Source: Ohtaekwangia sp.
GTDB taxonomy: Bacteria; Bacteroidota; Bacteroidia; Cytophagales; Cyclobacteriaceae
NCBI GenBank assembly: GCA_021155195.1
Contig: JAJNPV010000046.1
Coordinates: 1-64,000, forward strand
Length of the DNA: 64,000 nucleotides
Direction: 5' to 3'
The translations under genes and the position numbers were made by a program. Positions 1-7,784 of the stretch are shown piece after piece (the stretch's first letter is position 1; each line of letters opens with the position of its first letter). The notes beneath the pieces are model-generated. The model was not told where the DNA came from. It saw only the letters and a program-made list of their open reading frames with translations, and did not search any database.

Positions 1-10
1 AATGGGCGGC

Positions 11-78
11 TATGTGCACCTTTTCTAAAGATATATGCGATATATATGCACCTAGGTGCATATATTCGATAGTTAGCC
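11..78. other. 3' part of an attC-like recombination site of a preceding cassette (truncated by window edge)
   Basis: An 11-base arm at 11-21 pairs with 54-64 with one mismatch. A 24-base perfect palindrome at 42-65 overlaps the right arm and competes with this pairing. The block ends in GTTAGCCACA at 72-81, which is the exact reverse complement of 921-930 at the far end of the next gene. That is what is expected of an R' core site at a cassette boundary. The left side of the site lies outside the window, so the call rests mainly on the terminal complementarity. Confidence 0.45.
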
Positions 79-1008
79 ACAATCAATATTTATGAAGATT
101 CCTCAAGACATTAGTGGATTTACAATTTCAAACAACAACCATGGACTTTTTCCCCCAATAGGATATTTGACAATTGACGAGACTAGTGACGGAGGCGGTG
201 ACGACCTTGGACTCTATTGGGAAATTGGTAAGGAGAACGATCTTCCTATTGTTTGTTCATCGAGACATGAAGAAAGTCTTTTGGTGGCAGAGTTTAAGGA
301 TCTCAAGGATTTCAAGGGCTGGTTCGAAGAGACTGGTGGTCAAGAGTCGTCCGTAATGAACCTTAATGACAACGACTTTTTTATCTCCCTTACAAACAAG
401 GGGAAAGTCTTAACAAAAAACGGAAAGAGCGAGGAAGCGATTCAAAAGCTAGAAAGAGCCGTTTCACTGTTTGGTGAATATTCTGATACGTGGTATTGGT
501 TGGCTGAGAACTATTATAAAACAGGACAAAAGGATAAAGCTGACAAGGCACTTCTAAATTCAATCATGTCAAATTACTTCTTCGGACTTCCTTCCCAAAA
601 ATGTATTGACAGATTTAATGAGATGACTCCTTCAGAAGAATTGAAAGAGCATCCAGTAATTAAAAGAAAAACTGACCTGATACAAGGTGGAGATTTTAAA
701 ACACCGTTCTCGATGAGCTATGCACTTGTCGGGGAGATAGTTGAAGAGCTTAAGGAAGGAAAAGATTATAGAACTGCACTTCTAATGCAGCAAAACTATG
801 GACTCTTAATGGCTTCGGAATCAGAGGAAGTTATCGAGCGACATAGTTTCAATATTGACACTTGGTATGAAAGTTTCAGGAACGAAATATTTTCAATTTA
901 TCCAGGACGGAAATATTGACTGTGGCTAACACAAGCTATAAGTCATGCCGGCACGGTTGATATTTAATTTGATTATTTTGGTGTGCCGGCACGCCTTATA
1001 GCAAAACG
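73..1008 (+). mobile_element. integron-type gene cassette 1 (TPR protein plus attC-like site)
   Basis: The unit runs from the base after G72 to G1008. It starts with TTAGCCACA and has the complementary TGTGGCTAA just after its single ORF. A long imperfect hairpin and the next GTT core follow. In a circularised cassette the two ends would form perfectly matching R'' and R' core sites. Single-ORF content, same-strand orientation and lack of a promoter of its own fit integron cassettes. The core does not match the textbook GTTRRRY fully, and no integrase is visible, so this would be part of a cluster of attC sites lacking an integrase in view. Confidence 0.55.
92..919 (+). CDS. TPR-containing hypothetical protein (cassette gene)
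   Basis: A 275-residue protein without signal peptide or membrane segment, so probably cytoplasmic. Residues about 97-155 form helical pairs of tetratricopeptide type: a KNGKSEEAIQKLERAV helix, then a WYWLAENYYKTGQKDKADKAL repeat. TPRs normally mediate protein-protein contact. The first 90 residues are acidic, rich in Gly and Asp, and not recognised. The C-terminal third is helical and also unassigned. The gene sits 10 bases after a cassette-type boundary at 72-81 and ends 2 bases before the matching boundary at 921. It is therefore probably a mobile cassette cargo expressed from outside. Function unknown. Confidence 0.7.
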   Translation: MKIPQDISGFTISNNNHGLFPPIGYLTIDETSDGGGDDLGLYWEIGKENDLPIVCSSRHEESLLVAEFKDLKDFKGWFEETGGQESSVMNLNDNDFFISLTNKGKVLTKNGKSEEAIQKLERAVSLFGEYSDTWYWLAENYYKTGQKDKADKALLNSIMSNYFFGLPSQKCIDRFNEMTPSEELKEHPVIKRKTDLIQGGDFKTPFSMSYALVGEIVEELKEGKDYRTALLMQQNYGLLMASESEEVIERHSFNIDTWYESFRNEIFSIYPGRKY

Positions 1009-1014
1009 TTGTGC
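921..1014. other. attC-like hairpin site closing cassette 1
   Basis: The site begins with TGTGGCTAAC (921-930, the reverse complement of 72-81) and ends in GTTGTGC (1008-1014). Between them, 20-base arms at 935-954 and 983-1002 pair with only two mismatches around a 28-base AT-rich loop, each carrying the shared core GTGCCGGCAC or its complement. A single-strand-foldable imperfect hairpin flanked by AAC and GTT core triplets is the defining layout of integron attC sites. A simple transcription terminator is less likely, because no U-tract follows the right arm. Confidence 0.6.
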
Positions 1015-2173
1015 GTAATTTTTACCGACCATGAAACCAGTTCAGACAATATTTTACTCTTGGCAGTCAGACTTACCGAAAGACACAAATCTTAACGCAA
1101 TCAGACAATCATTAAGAGACGCGGCAAATGAAATTGAAAATGAAATAGACGAGACACGAATTGATATAGATGAGGCGACAAGGAATACAACTGGAAGTCC
1201 TAACATTCCAAAAAGTATTTTCGACAAAATTTCAGTTTGTGACGCGTTCGTGTGCGATTTGACAACGACAAATGGCAATGCTCCAAAAGAGTTTAAAAGA
1301 ACTCCAAATCCAAATGTGTTAATAGAACTTGGTTATGCGATAGCGGAGGTTGGATGGGATAGAATTATTTTAGTGTTCAACGAAAATCATGGAACGTTTC
1401 CAGGCGACCTACCTTTTGACATTGATAGGCATAGAGCGACACCATTTAATGTAAAGGATAAAAAAGACAAAGACGGAAAGACCAAATTATCCAAAGTCTT
1501 AAAAGAAGCAATTAAAGCTATAGTTGAAAAATCTCCCTTGCGACCATCTGAACAAAAGACAGAGTCACCAGAGCAGAGAAAAAGAAAAATCAGTATCAGT
1601 AATCTAAAATGGGCATTAAGCACAATACACATTCCGACATTCGACCACTTTATTGAGGAAATGCCAGACAGAGTGTACAGTAGAATATTTTATTTTAAAG
1701 ACAGCTTTGTATCAGTTCTTGAGAGTAACAATTTTCACGTGTATGACGAAAAGCTTTTGGAATTGCTTACCAAAGTAATGAAGAATTGGGACGAAACTCT
1801 TTCCTATGGACAACATTATGGCTCGGACGGTTCTGGAGTCTATTATAAATATTACTTGCCCATGGACGAATTCCCAAATAAAACATCTCAAGACGACTTC
1901 AATAAACTAGTCAAACTGGGGACTGATTTAAAGAAAGATTTCAAAGAACTCTTAAAGTACGTAAGGACTCAATATTTGGAAGTTGATGTTGATGAAGCAA
2001 GTAAAAGTGCTTTTGAAAAATTCAAAACTGACTTTGAAGAGACGAGTAAGTAAAAACTACGCACAACAAAAAGTTTATGCAATTGCGGGGTGTAGTGTAC
2101 ATTTGTAATGTATGTTTCAAACACAGTTTGGTCACGGGGGACAATTTCGCAGCAGGTCGTTTTGTTGTAAACG
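1009..2173 (+). mobile_element. integron-type gene cassette 2 (TIR-like protein plus attC-like site)
   Basis: The unit starts at T1009 with GTTGTGCGTA (1008-1017). The exact reverse complement TACGCACAAC lies at 2058-2067, four bases after the stop codon of the only ORF. The next boundary GTTGCTGTGC is at 2173-2182. The same end-complementarity rule as in cassette 1, with a different sequence, argues against chance and for site-specific cassette insertion. No complementary end for a third cassette was found between 2184 and glnS. Confidence 0.55.
1031..2053 (+). CDS. TIR-like / nucleoside-deoxyribosyltransferase-like protein, candidate defence effector (cassette gene)
   Basis: A 340-residue soluble protein. 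The N-terminal 150 residues start with IFYSWQSDLP, a strand followed by a polar loop. Later come a DAFVCDLT strand and the NPNVLIELGYAIAEVGWDRII segment. The conserved Glu in an ELGYA helix and alternating strands are typical of TIR/SEFIR-like and nucleoside 2-deoxyribosyltransferase-like folds, which include NAD-cleaving and nucleotide-sensing immunity proteins. The C-terminal half (about 190-340) is helical and unrecognised; it may sense or oligomerise. No partner gene is adjacent. The gene fills an integron-type cassette. The fold call is fair; the defence role is inferred from family trends only. Confidence 0.6.
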   Translation: MKPVQTIFYSWQSDLPKDTNLNAIRQSLRDAANEIENEIDETRIDIDEATRNTTGSPNIPKSIFDKISVCDAFVCDLTTTNGNAPKEFKRTPNPNVLIELGYAIAEVGWDRIILVFNENHGTFPGDLPFDIDRHRATPFNVKDKKDKDGKTKLSKVLKEAIKAIVEKSPLRPSEQKTESPEQRKRKISISNLKWALSTIHIPTFDHFIEEMPDRVYSRIFYFKDSFVSVLESNNFHVYDEKLLELLTKVMKNWDETLSYGQHYGSDGSGVYYKYYLPMDEFPNKTSQDDFNKLVKLGTDLKKDFKELLKYVRTQYLEVDVDEASKSAFEKFKTDFEETSK

Positions 2174-2179
2174 TTGCTG
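2058..2179. other. attC-like site closing cassette 2
   Basis: It starts with TACGCACAAC, complementary to 1008-1017, and ends with GTTGCTG at 2173. Inner pairing is weaker than in the first site: CAACAAAAAG near the left end matches the complement of CGTTTTGTTG near the right end with one mismatch, and the centre is mostly unpaired by eye. It is longer (about 120 bases), as variable attC sites can be. The assignment depends chiefly on the boundary complementarity and parallel position. Confidence 0.45.
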
Positions 2180-2183
2180 TGCC

Positions 2184-2340
2184 ATAAGTCGTCTGAGACG
2201 AGAAGTGTCGTTCCAAAAGATTTAGTTCAATGGTTTTAGTGAGAGAGAAATCGGGACGATTTCGATTTCAAGTCCTTGCGGTTGTGCAACAACACAAATA
2301 AACTTAACTTTTTGTCATTTCTTCTACACAAAATAGATTA
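2184..2340. other. intergenic stretch between cassette 2 and glnS; nothing coding seen
   Basis: No credible ORF is present. A short perfect hairpin, GAAATCG-GGA-CGATTTC, lies at 2247-2263 without a U-tract on either strand. It could be a remnant of a third attC site or a weak 3' structure behind glnS, which ends at 2341 on the minus strand. No end complementary to the GTTGCTGTGC boundary was found here. Confidence 0.4.
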
Positions 2341-4002
2341 TTACCCCTTCTTCTCCTTCGCCCACATATCGCGCAGCGTAACGGTGCGGTTAAACACGAG
2401 TTTATCTTTTGTGGAGTCTGTATCCAAACAGAAATAACCAATGCGCATAAACTGAAAGCGATCCTTAAGAGTCGCATCTTTTAAAGAAGGTTCTGCAAAT
2501 ACTGTGTTTAGTACGGTGAGTGAATTTGGATTTATGTGCACTTTAAAATCTTCCTCACCCGCACTTAAGTCTTCAATATTAAACAACCGATCATATTGCC
2601 GGATCTCAATAGGCAATGCCTGGGCAGCACTCACCCAATGAATCACACCTTTTACATTGATGCCGGAAGTATCTGATCCACTTTTACTTTCCGGAACGTA
2701 TGTGCAATGCAGTTCAGTTACTTTACCGGAGCCGTCTTTAATCACTTCCTCGCACTTAATTATATAAGCACTTTTCAACCGAACCATTTGGCCAGGCGCT
2801 AGTCGGAAGTACTTCTTAGGCGGCACTTCCATAAAGTCATCCTGCTCTATATATAACTCCCTGCTAAAGGGCATTTCGCGCGAACCTGAATCGTGATCTT
2901 CCGGATTATTTTCACTTGTTAGTATTTCAGATTTTCCTTCAGGATAATTGGTGATCACCACTTTTAAGGGATCAGTAACTACCATTCTGCGCGTAGCGAT
3001 TTTGTTCAAGTGTTCACGCACACAAAATTCCAGCAACCCAATATCGATTAAATTCTCGCGCTTGGCAATTCCAATGCGGTCACAGAAGTCGCGAATGCTT
3101 TCGGGTGTGTAGCCACGTCTGCGCATGGCACTGATGGTTGGCATCCGCGGATCGTCCCAACCGGTAACATGTTTTTCATTGACCAACTGAAGCAACTTAC
3201 GTTTGCTCATCACAGTGTACGTTACATTCAGTCGCGCAAACTCATACTGTTTGGAAGGAAAGATTTCAAGATTCTTAATAAACCAATCATACAACTCACG
3301 ATGCGGCACAAACTCGAGCGTACAAATGCTGTGAGTAATGTTCTCAATAGAATCACTTTGTCCGTGTGCAAAATCATACATCGGGTAAATGCACCAGGCA
3401 TCGCCCGTGCGGTGGTGGTGTGCATGCTTCACGCGGTAGATAACCGGGTCGCGCATGTGCATGTTTGGACTTGCCAGATCAACTTTAGCCCGCAGCACTT
3501 TCTCGCCATCTTTATAAACCCCGGCTTTCATGTCGGCAAAGAGTTTTAAATTCTCTTCCACACTGCGGCTTCGGTAAGCATTCGCTACACCCGCTTTGGT
3601 AGGAGTTCCTTTTTGTAACGCGATGTCTTCACTCTTGCTGTCATCTACGTAAGCAAGTCCTTTCTCTATGAGTTTTACTGCAAAACCATGAAGTTTCTCA
3701 AAGTAGTCGGACGCATATAACTCATTGGCCCAGCTAAAGCCCAGCCACTTCACATCGTTTTTGATACTTTCTACATATTCGGTTTCTTCTGTTACCGGAT
3801 TGGTGTCATCAAAGCGCAGATTGGTTTTACCTCCAAAACGAATGGCGAGCCCAAAATTCAAGCAGATGCTTTTGGCGTGCCCGAGATGAAGGTAGCCATT
3901 GGGTTCGGGAGGAAAACGCGTGGTAATACTTTGATACTTACCTGCTTTTAGATCGTTATCGATTATTTCTTCTAGAAAGTTTAAACTCTTCTCTTCGGCC
4001 AT
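2341..4002 (-). CDS. glnS: glutaminyl-tRNA synthetase
   Basis: Class I aminoacyl-tRNA synthetase of 553 residues that charges tRNA-Gln in the cytoplasm. The HIGH-type motif sits in PPEPNGYLHLGHAKS (about 31-45), and the KMSKS-type motif is VMSKRKLLQLV near residues 265-275. The C-terminal beta-barrel anticodon-binding region (after about 345) is complete. Length matches the E. coli enzyme closely. The ATG at 4000-4002 was chosen rather than an upstream ATG at 4062. The family N-terminus begins there, and a CAAAGTTA (TAACTTTG on the coding strand) -7 box at 4021-4028 lies inside the longer reading frame. Single-gene unit, divergent from the copper regulator. Confidence 0.97.
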   Translation of the reverse strand: MAEEKSLNFLEEIIDNDLKAGKYQSITTRFPPEPNGYLHLGHAKSICLNFGLAIRFGGKTNLRFDDTNPVTEETEYVESIKNDVKWLGFSWANELYASDYFEKLHGFAVKLIEKGLAYVDDSKSEDIALQKGTPTKAGVANAYRSRSVEENLKLFADMKAGVYKDGEKVLRAKVDLASPNMHMRDPVIYRVKHAHHHRTGDAWCIYPMYDFAHGQSDSIENITHSICTLEFVPHRELYDWFIKNLEIFPSKQYEFARLNVTYTVMSKRKLLQLVNEKHVTGWDDPRMPTISAMRRRGYTPESIRDFCDRIGIAKRENLIDIGLLEFCVREHLNKIATRRMVVTDPLKVVITNYPEGKSEILTSENNPEDHDSGSREMPFSRELYIEQDDFMEVPPKKYFRLAPGQMVRLKSAYIIKCEEVIKDGSGKVTELHCTYVPESKSGSDTSGINVKGVIHWVSAAQALPIEIRQYDRLFNIEDLSAGEEDFKVHINPNSLTVLNTVFAEPSLKDATLKDRFQFMRIGYFCLDTDSTKDKLVFNRTVTLRDMWAKEKKG

Positions 4003-4020
4003 AGTACGTTTTAAAGGATG

Positions 4021-4028
4021 CAAAGTTA
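4021..4028 (-). promoter_or_regulatory. candidate -7 promoter box for glnS
   Basis: On the minus strand this reads TAACTTTG, a match to the Bacteroidota -7 consensus TAnnTTTG, 18 bases upstream of the chosen ATG. No clear -33 TTTG was found at the right spacing. Confidence 0.4.
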
Positions 4029-4130
4029 AAAAGGCTTTGCGAATAAGCAGAAGTATTTGCATGAGTTATGGTAACTTTAAATGCAACTTTTCGGGTAGCC
4101 TATAGGTTAACCATTTGTACTTATGAAACT

Positions 4131-4703
4131 ATGACTTCAGTCTTTGTTAAAAATATGGTTTGCCAGCGCTGTGTGGCTGCGGTTAGGCAAGAATTTGAAA
4201 AGGTGGGGCTTCACCCTAAACAAGTTGCCCTGGGCGAAGTGACTCTGGAATCTGAACTGGAAGAGTCGACTCTGGTAAAATTGAAAAGCAATCTTACCGC
4301 GCTTGGCTTTGAACTTATCGATGATAAGAAAGGTAGACTGATTGAGGCGATTAAAAATCGGGTCATTCAAAAAATACATCACACCGAACGGCTTGATTTG
4401 AAGTTTAATTGGTCGGATATTCTGAAAGATGAATTGAATCATGATTATAACTACCTGAGTAATCTCTTTTCATCGGTAGAAGGAGTGACCCTTGAGCATT
4501 ACATTATTCATCAAAAAATAGAACGCGTTAAAGAACTTCTTTTCTATGATGAACTCACACTAAGCGAGATAGCCGATCGACTTGGCTATAGCAGTGTGGC
4601 GCATCTTTCTGCTCAATTCAAAAAAATTACAGGCTTTACACCTTCCGAACTCAAGAAATCGAGAATCACATCCTCACGTAAGCCACTGGATTCGGTAGGC
4701 TGA
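4131..4703 (+). CDS. HMA-domain / AraC-type transcriptional regulator of the copper locus
   Basis: A 190-residue fusion. Residues 1-70 form a ferredoxin-like heavy-metal-associated fold whose metal loop reads MVCQRC (CxxC). The C-terminal 100 residues form a double helix-turn-helix of AraC/XylS type, ending in LSEIADRLGYSSVAHLSAQFKKITGFTPSELKKS. It lies directly upstream of the Cu(I) ATPase on the same strand. The likely role is a cytoplasmic regulator in which copper binding by the N-terminal domain controls DNA binding. The first ATG of the open frame, at 4068, adds 21 residues without family character and faces the glnS promoter, so ATG 4131 was used. The domain call is firm; copper as ligand is inferred from context. 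Confidence 0.9.
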   Translation: MTSVFVKNMVCQRCVAAVRQEFEKVGLHPKQVALGEVTLESELEESTLVKLKSNLTALGFELIDDKKGRLIEAIKNRVIQKIHHTERLDLKFNWSDILKDELNHDYNYLSNLFSSVEGVTLEHYIIHQKIERVKELLFYDELTLSEIADRLGYSSVAHLSAQFKKITGFTPSELKKSRITSSRKPLDSVG

Positions 4704-4791
4704 AATTATGTAATACATATCAGGAATTGTGTAACCACCTTTTATCGGGTAGTCTCGTTCTTTGTATCATCAATAAGGCAAAAAAATAACA

Positions 4792-7017
4792 ATGAATTCA
4801 AGCGGTACAAAATTAATAGAGCAGACTTTTCCAGTACTTGAAATGACATGCGCAGCGTGTGCAATCAGTGTGGAGTCGATGCTTAAATCAGTTAAAGGCG
4901 TAAAGTCAGCATCGGTTAACTATCCTAATCAAACAGCCTCAGTCGAATATGATGGCAGTCTTGTAACCCCAATTGATTTACAAAGCACCGTGCGATCAAT
5001 TGGGTACGATTTGGTTGTGGATGAAGAAAACGCTCAGGCCATTCAGGAAGAAGCTCAACACAATCAGTATCAGGAATTAAAGAATCGCACCATTTGGGCA
5101 TCCGTTCTTTCAATCCCCGTTGTCATTATTGGAATGTTTTTTATGGACTGGCCGTATGGAAGTTATATCTCCATGGTGTTGGCCGGGCCGGTGGTATTTT
5201 ATTTTGGTCGTAACTTTTTTGTGCATGCCTGGAAGCAAGCCCGCAATGGTAAAGCCAACATGGACACGCTGGTGGCACTTTCAACGGGCATCGCATACGC
5301 CTTTAGTATATTCAATACGTTCAATGCAGAGTTTTGGCATCAGCGCAATTTGCATGCACATGTGTATTACGAAGCAGCAGCAGTGGTTATCGCGTTTATC
5401 TCATTGGGCAAGCTGTTGGAAGAAAAAGCGAAATCAAATACTTCCTCGTCTATCAAAAAACTAATGGGCTTGCAACCTAAAACACTCACCATCATTAAAG
5501 ATGGCGTTGAGTCGCAGCTACCAATTTCTTCGGTGATGGTGGGAAGTATTGTGTTAGTTAGACCCGGTGAAAGAATTCCTGTTGATGGCGTCATAACTCA
5601 AGGTCAATCCTTTGTGGATGAGAGCATGATCTCAGGCGAGCCGGTGGCTGTTGAAAAAACTAAAGGCGCTAACGTTTTTGCGGGAACGATCAATCAAAAA
5701 GGAAGTTTCCAATTTGAAGCTGTAAAAGTAGGCAGCAACACGTTGTTGGCACACATTATAAAAATGGTTCAACAAGCTCAGGGAAGTAAAGCACCTGTTC
5801 AAAAATTAGTGGATAAGGTGGCCGGAATTTTTGTTCCGATTGTAATAGGGATAGCCGTTTTAACATTTATTATTTGGATGGTTTTCGGGGGCGAGAACGC
5901 GCTCACACATGCATTGCTTACTTCCATTACGGTGTTGGTAATAGCTTGTCCGTGTGCGTTGGGTTTAGCAACGCCAACGGCTATTATGGTAGGCGTGGGC
6001 CGAGGGGCGCAAAACAATATTCTTATAAAGGATGCCGAGAGCTTGGAACTAGCGCACAAGGTGAATGCGGTTGTGTTAGATAAAACAGGAACGATTACAG
6101 AGGGTAAACCAACCGTTACCGATTTTGTTTGGTCTGAGGCTTCCCTGATTAAATACAAGGATGTACTTTACTCGATTGAGTTTCAATCAGAACATCCCTT
6201 AGCACAAGCTGTTGTAGAAAGATTAAAAGCTGAAGGTGCAACTAACCATGAATTATCAAGCTTTGAAAGTATTACCGGAAAAGGAGTTCGTGCCAGTATC
6301 GACAACGAGACTTTTTTGGTTGGAAGCCAAAAGCTCATGATAGAGAAGAATGTTTTGATTCCAGGTGACATGAAGGAAAAGGCTGGAAAATGGCAGGCAG
6401 AGGCAAAGACAGTGATCTACTTTGCCAATGAAAAAAGAGTACTTGCATTGATAGCTATCGGTGATAAAATTAAAGCGACCTCTCAGGAAGCTATTAAAGC
6501 ACTGCAGCAGAAAGGAATTGACGTGTACATGCTTACCGGAGATAATGAGCAAACTGCAAAAGCTGTTTCCAATCAGGTTGGGTTAAAACATTACAAAGCA
6601 GAAATTCTTCCATCAGACAAGGCAGCATATATTAAAGAATTGCAGACTAATAATAAGATAGTCGCTATGGTGGGCGATGGCATAAACGATTCGCAAGCGT
6701 TGGCTCAGGCCGATGTAAGTATTGCCATGGGCAGAGGTTCGGATATTGCCATGGATGTGGCCAAGATGACATTAATCACATCAGATTTAATGTCGATACC
6801 CAGAGCGCTCAACCTCTCAGGCAAGACCGTTAAAACCATTCGTCAAAATCTGTTTTGGGCATTCATCTTTAATATCGTTGCTATTCCAATTGCTGCAGGA
6901 ATTTTATATCCCATCAATGGATTTTTATTAGATCCCATGATTGCGAGTGGAGCCATGGCTTTGAGTTCGGTGAGTGTAGTGAGCAATAGTTTAAGATTAA
7001 GAAGTATTAAAATTTAA
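4792..7017 (+). CDS. copA: Cu(I)-exporting P1B-type ATPase
   Basis: Inner-membrane P-type ATPase of 741 residues that pumps monovalent copper out of the cytoplasm. A single N-terminal HMA domain carries MTCAAC (C20, C23). The transmembrane metal site is the CPC motif at 386-388. The phosphorylated Asp is D430 in DKTGT, and the hinge GDGINDSQAL starts at G628. The last helix carries the MxxSS motif (MALSSVSVVSNS) typical of copper-type P1B-1 pumps. Eight membrane segments can be assigned. It follows the HMA-AraC regulator after an 88-base gap and precedes the HMA chaperone by 12 bases, so the pair is probably cotranscribed. Confidence 0.96.
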   Translation: MNSSGTKLIEQTFPVLEMTCAACAISVESMLKSVKGVKSASVNYPNQTASVEYDGSLVTPIDLQSTVRSIGYDLVVDEENAQAIQEEAQHNQYQELKNRTIWASVLSIPVVIIGMFFMDWPYGSYISMVLAGPVVFYFGRNFFVHAWKQARNGKANMDTLVALSTGIAYAFSIFNTFNAEFWHQRNLHAHVYYEAAAVVIAFISLGKLLEEKAKSNTSSSIKKLMGLQPKTLTIIKDGVESQLPISSVMVGSIVLVRPGERIPVDGVITQGQSFVDESMISGEPVAVEKTKGANVFAGTINQKGSFQFEAVKVGSNTLLAHIIKMVQQAQGSKAPVQKLVDKVAGIFVPIVIGIAVLTFIIWMVFGGENALTHALLTSITVLVIACPCALGLATPTAIMVGVGRGAQNNILIKDAESLELAHKVNAVVLDKTGTITEGKPTVTDFVWSEASLIKYKDVLYSIEFQSEHPLAQAVVERLKAEGATNHELSSFESITGKGVRASIDNETFLVGSQKLMIEKNVLIPGDMKEKAGKWQAEAKTVIYFANEKRVLALIAIGDKIKATSQEAIKALQQKGIDVYMLTGDNEQTAKAVSNQVGLKHYKAEILPSDKAAYIKELQTNNKIVAMVGDGINDSQALAQADVSIAMGRGSDIAMDVAKMTLITSDLMSIPRALNLSGKTVKTIRQNLFWAFIFNIVAIPIAAGILYPINGFLLDPMIASGAMALSSVSVVSNSLRLRSIKI

Positions 7018-7029
7018 ATAATTTATTTT

Positions 7030-7236
7030 ATGAGTGAATTAAAATTGAAAACCAATATTAAGTGTGATGCGTGTGTAGCCAAGGTAACACCGTATTTGAA
7101 CGAAGTTGCTGGAAAAGAGAATTGGCAAGTTGATTTAAAAGATCCGGCCAGAGTGCTGACCGTAAATACTGATGCGCCTACTGAAAAAGTTATAGAAGCG
7201 CTACAAAAGGCAGGGTATAGGGGCGAGGCTGTGTAA
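7030..7236 (+). CDS. HMA-domain copper chaperone (CopZ-like)
   Basis: A 68-residue single-domain heavy-metal-associated protein. C12 and C15 form the CxxC metal loop (KCDACVAKV), and the beta-alpha-beta-beta-alpha-beta order can be followed to the C-terminal AGYRGEAV. It should carry Cu(I) in the cytoplasm to CopA, which it follows by 12 bases. The usual Met before the first Cys is replaced (IKCDAC), as in some Bacteroidota versions. Complete and intact. Confidence 0.9.
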   Translation: MSELKLKTNIKCDACVAKVTPYLNEVAGKENWQVDLKDPARVLTVNTDAPTEKVIEALQKAGYRGEAV

Positions 7237-7270
7237 ATCGCTTCTACAGATTGATTTAAATAAAAATCTT

Positions 7271-7278
7271 TACATTTG
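7271..7278 (+). promoter_or_regulatory. candidate -7 promoter box, possibly driving a leaderless transcript
   Basis: TACATTTG is a perfect match to the Bacteroidota -7 consensus TAnnTTTG. The next gene's GTG start is only five bases further (7284), so transcription would begin at or next to the start codon. It would provide a promoter internal to the copper locus. Confidence 0.45.
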
Positions 7279-7283
7279 TATTC

Positions 7284-7700
7284 GTGAAATTATTCAGAAC
7301 CATACTTTGCTCACTATTATCCCTGCTGGTGCTCATTTCTTCGAGCAGCTTCACAGTTAATATGCATTTGTGTGGTGGTCACGTTCAAAGCATTTCGGTA
7401 ATTGAAAAGGCAACGCCTTGTGCCATGGAGCAGATAGCAAAAACTCCTACTTGTCATAAATCAATGGCTAAGAAGAAAAGCTGTTGCACGGAAGATCATA
7501 TCACTTTTGAAGGGAAACACTTTAAATCACAGGATGTAACTTCATTACAGCTTTTACAGTCCTCTTGGGTTGTTGAACTTCCACTTATTTCAAGTTTGAT
7601 AGTTCATGTTGCCTCAATAACTGAATCTCATCTTGCCCAATACAGTCCACCCTTGATTGACCGTGACATTACGGTTCAGGTTCAATCTTTCCTAATCTGA
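7284..7700 (+). CDS. HYC_CC_PP family exported protein of copper loci
   Basis: A 138-residue protein with a hydrophobic N-terminal signal (about 1-24). The features that name the family are visible: H28-x-C30 in NMHLCGG (here HLC instead of HYC), a CC pair in KKKSCCTED, and a PP pair in YSPPL. Cys, His and Met residues are plentiful, which fits periplasmic metal binding. In Bacteroidota such genes sit beside CusA-type pumps, as here. The start codon is GTG; the next Met falls within the conserved motif. Molecular function is not established; copper or heavy-metal binding is inferred. Confidence 0.8.
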   Translation: MKLFRTILCSLLSLLVLISSSSFTVNMHLCGGHVQSISVIEKATPCAMEQIAKTPTCHKSMAKKKSCCTEDHITFEGKHFKSQDVTSLQLLQSSWVVELPLISSLIVHVASITESHLAQYSPPLIDRDITVQVQSFLI

Positions 7701-7784
7701 TTTCATAACTAATCGGTTTGGCATTTCTATCATTTCGATAGATGTCATTGCTCTCGTGTGTCTTGTTACTTGATACTGTTAGTT

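Noticed and set aside
42..65. 24-base palindrome as operator of the TPR gene
   Set aside because: It lies inside the likely attC hairpin of a preceding cassette and overlaps its right arm. Palindromy is expected there, and no regulator gene is nearby.
2022..2216. Minus-strand ORF crossing the end of cassette 2
   Set aside because: It covers the attC-like site and the 3' end of a real gene, and the translated residues have no recognisable pattern.
2247..2263. Hairpin behind glnS as rho-independent terminator
   Set aside because: A 7-bp stem without a U-tract and more than 70 bases from the stop codon is too weak to call.
3169..3549. Plus-strand ORF of 126 codons inside glnS
   Set aside because: It lies opposite conserved glnS codons, has no family features and no promoter; it is a shadow frame.
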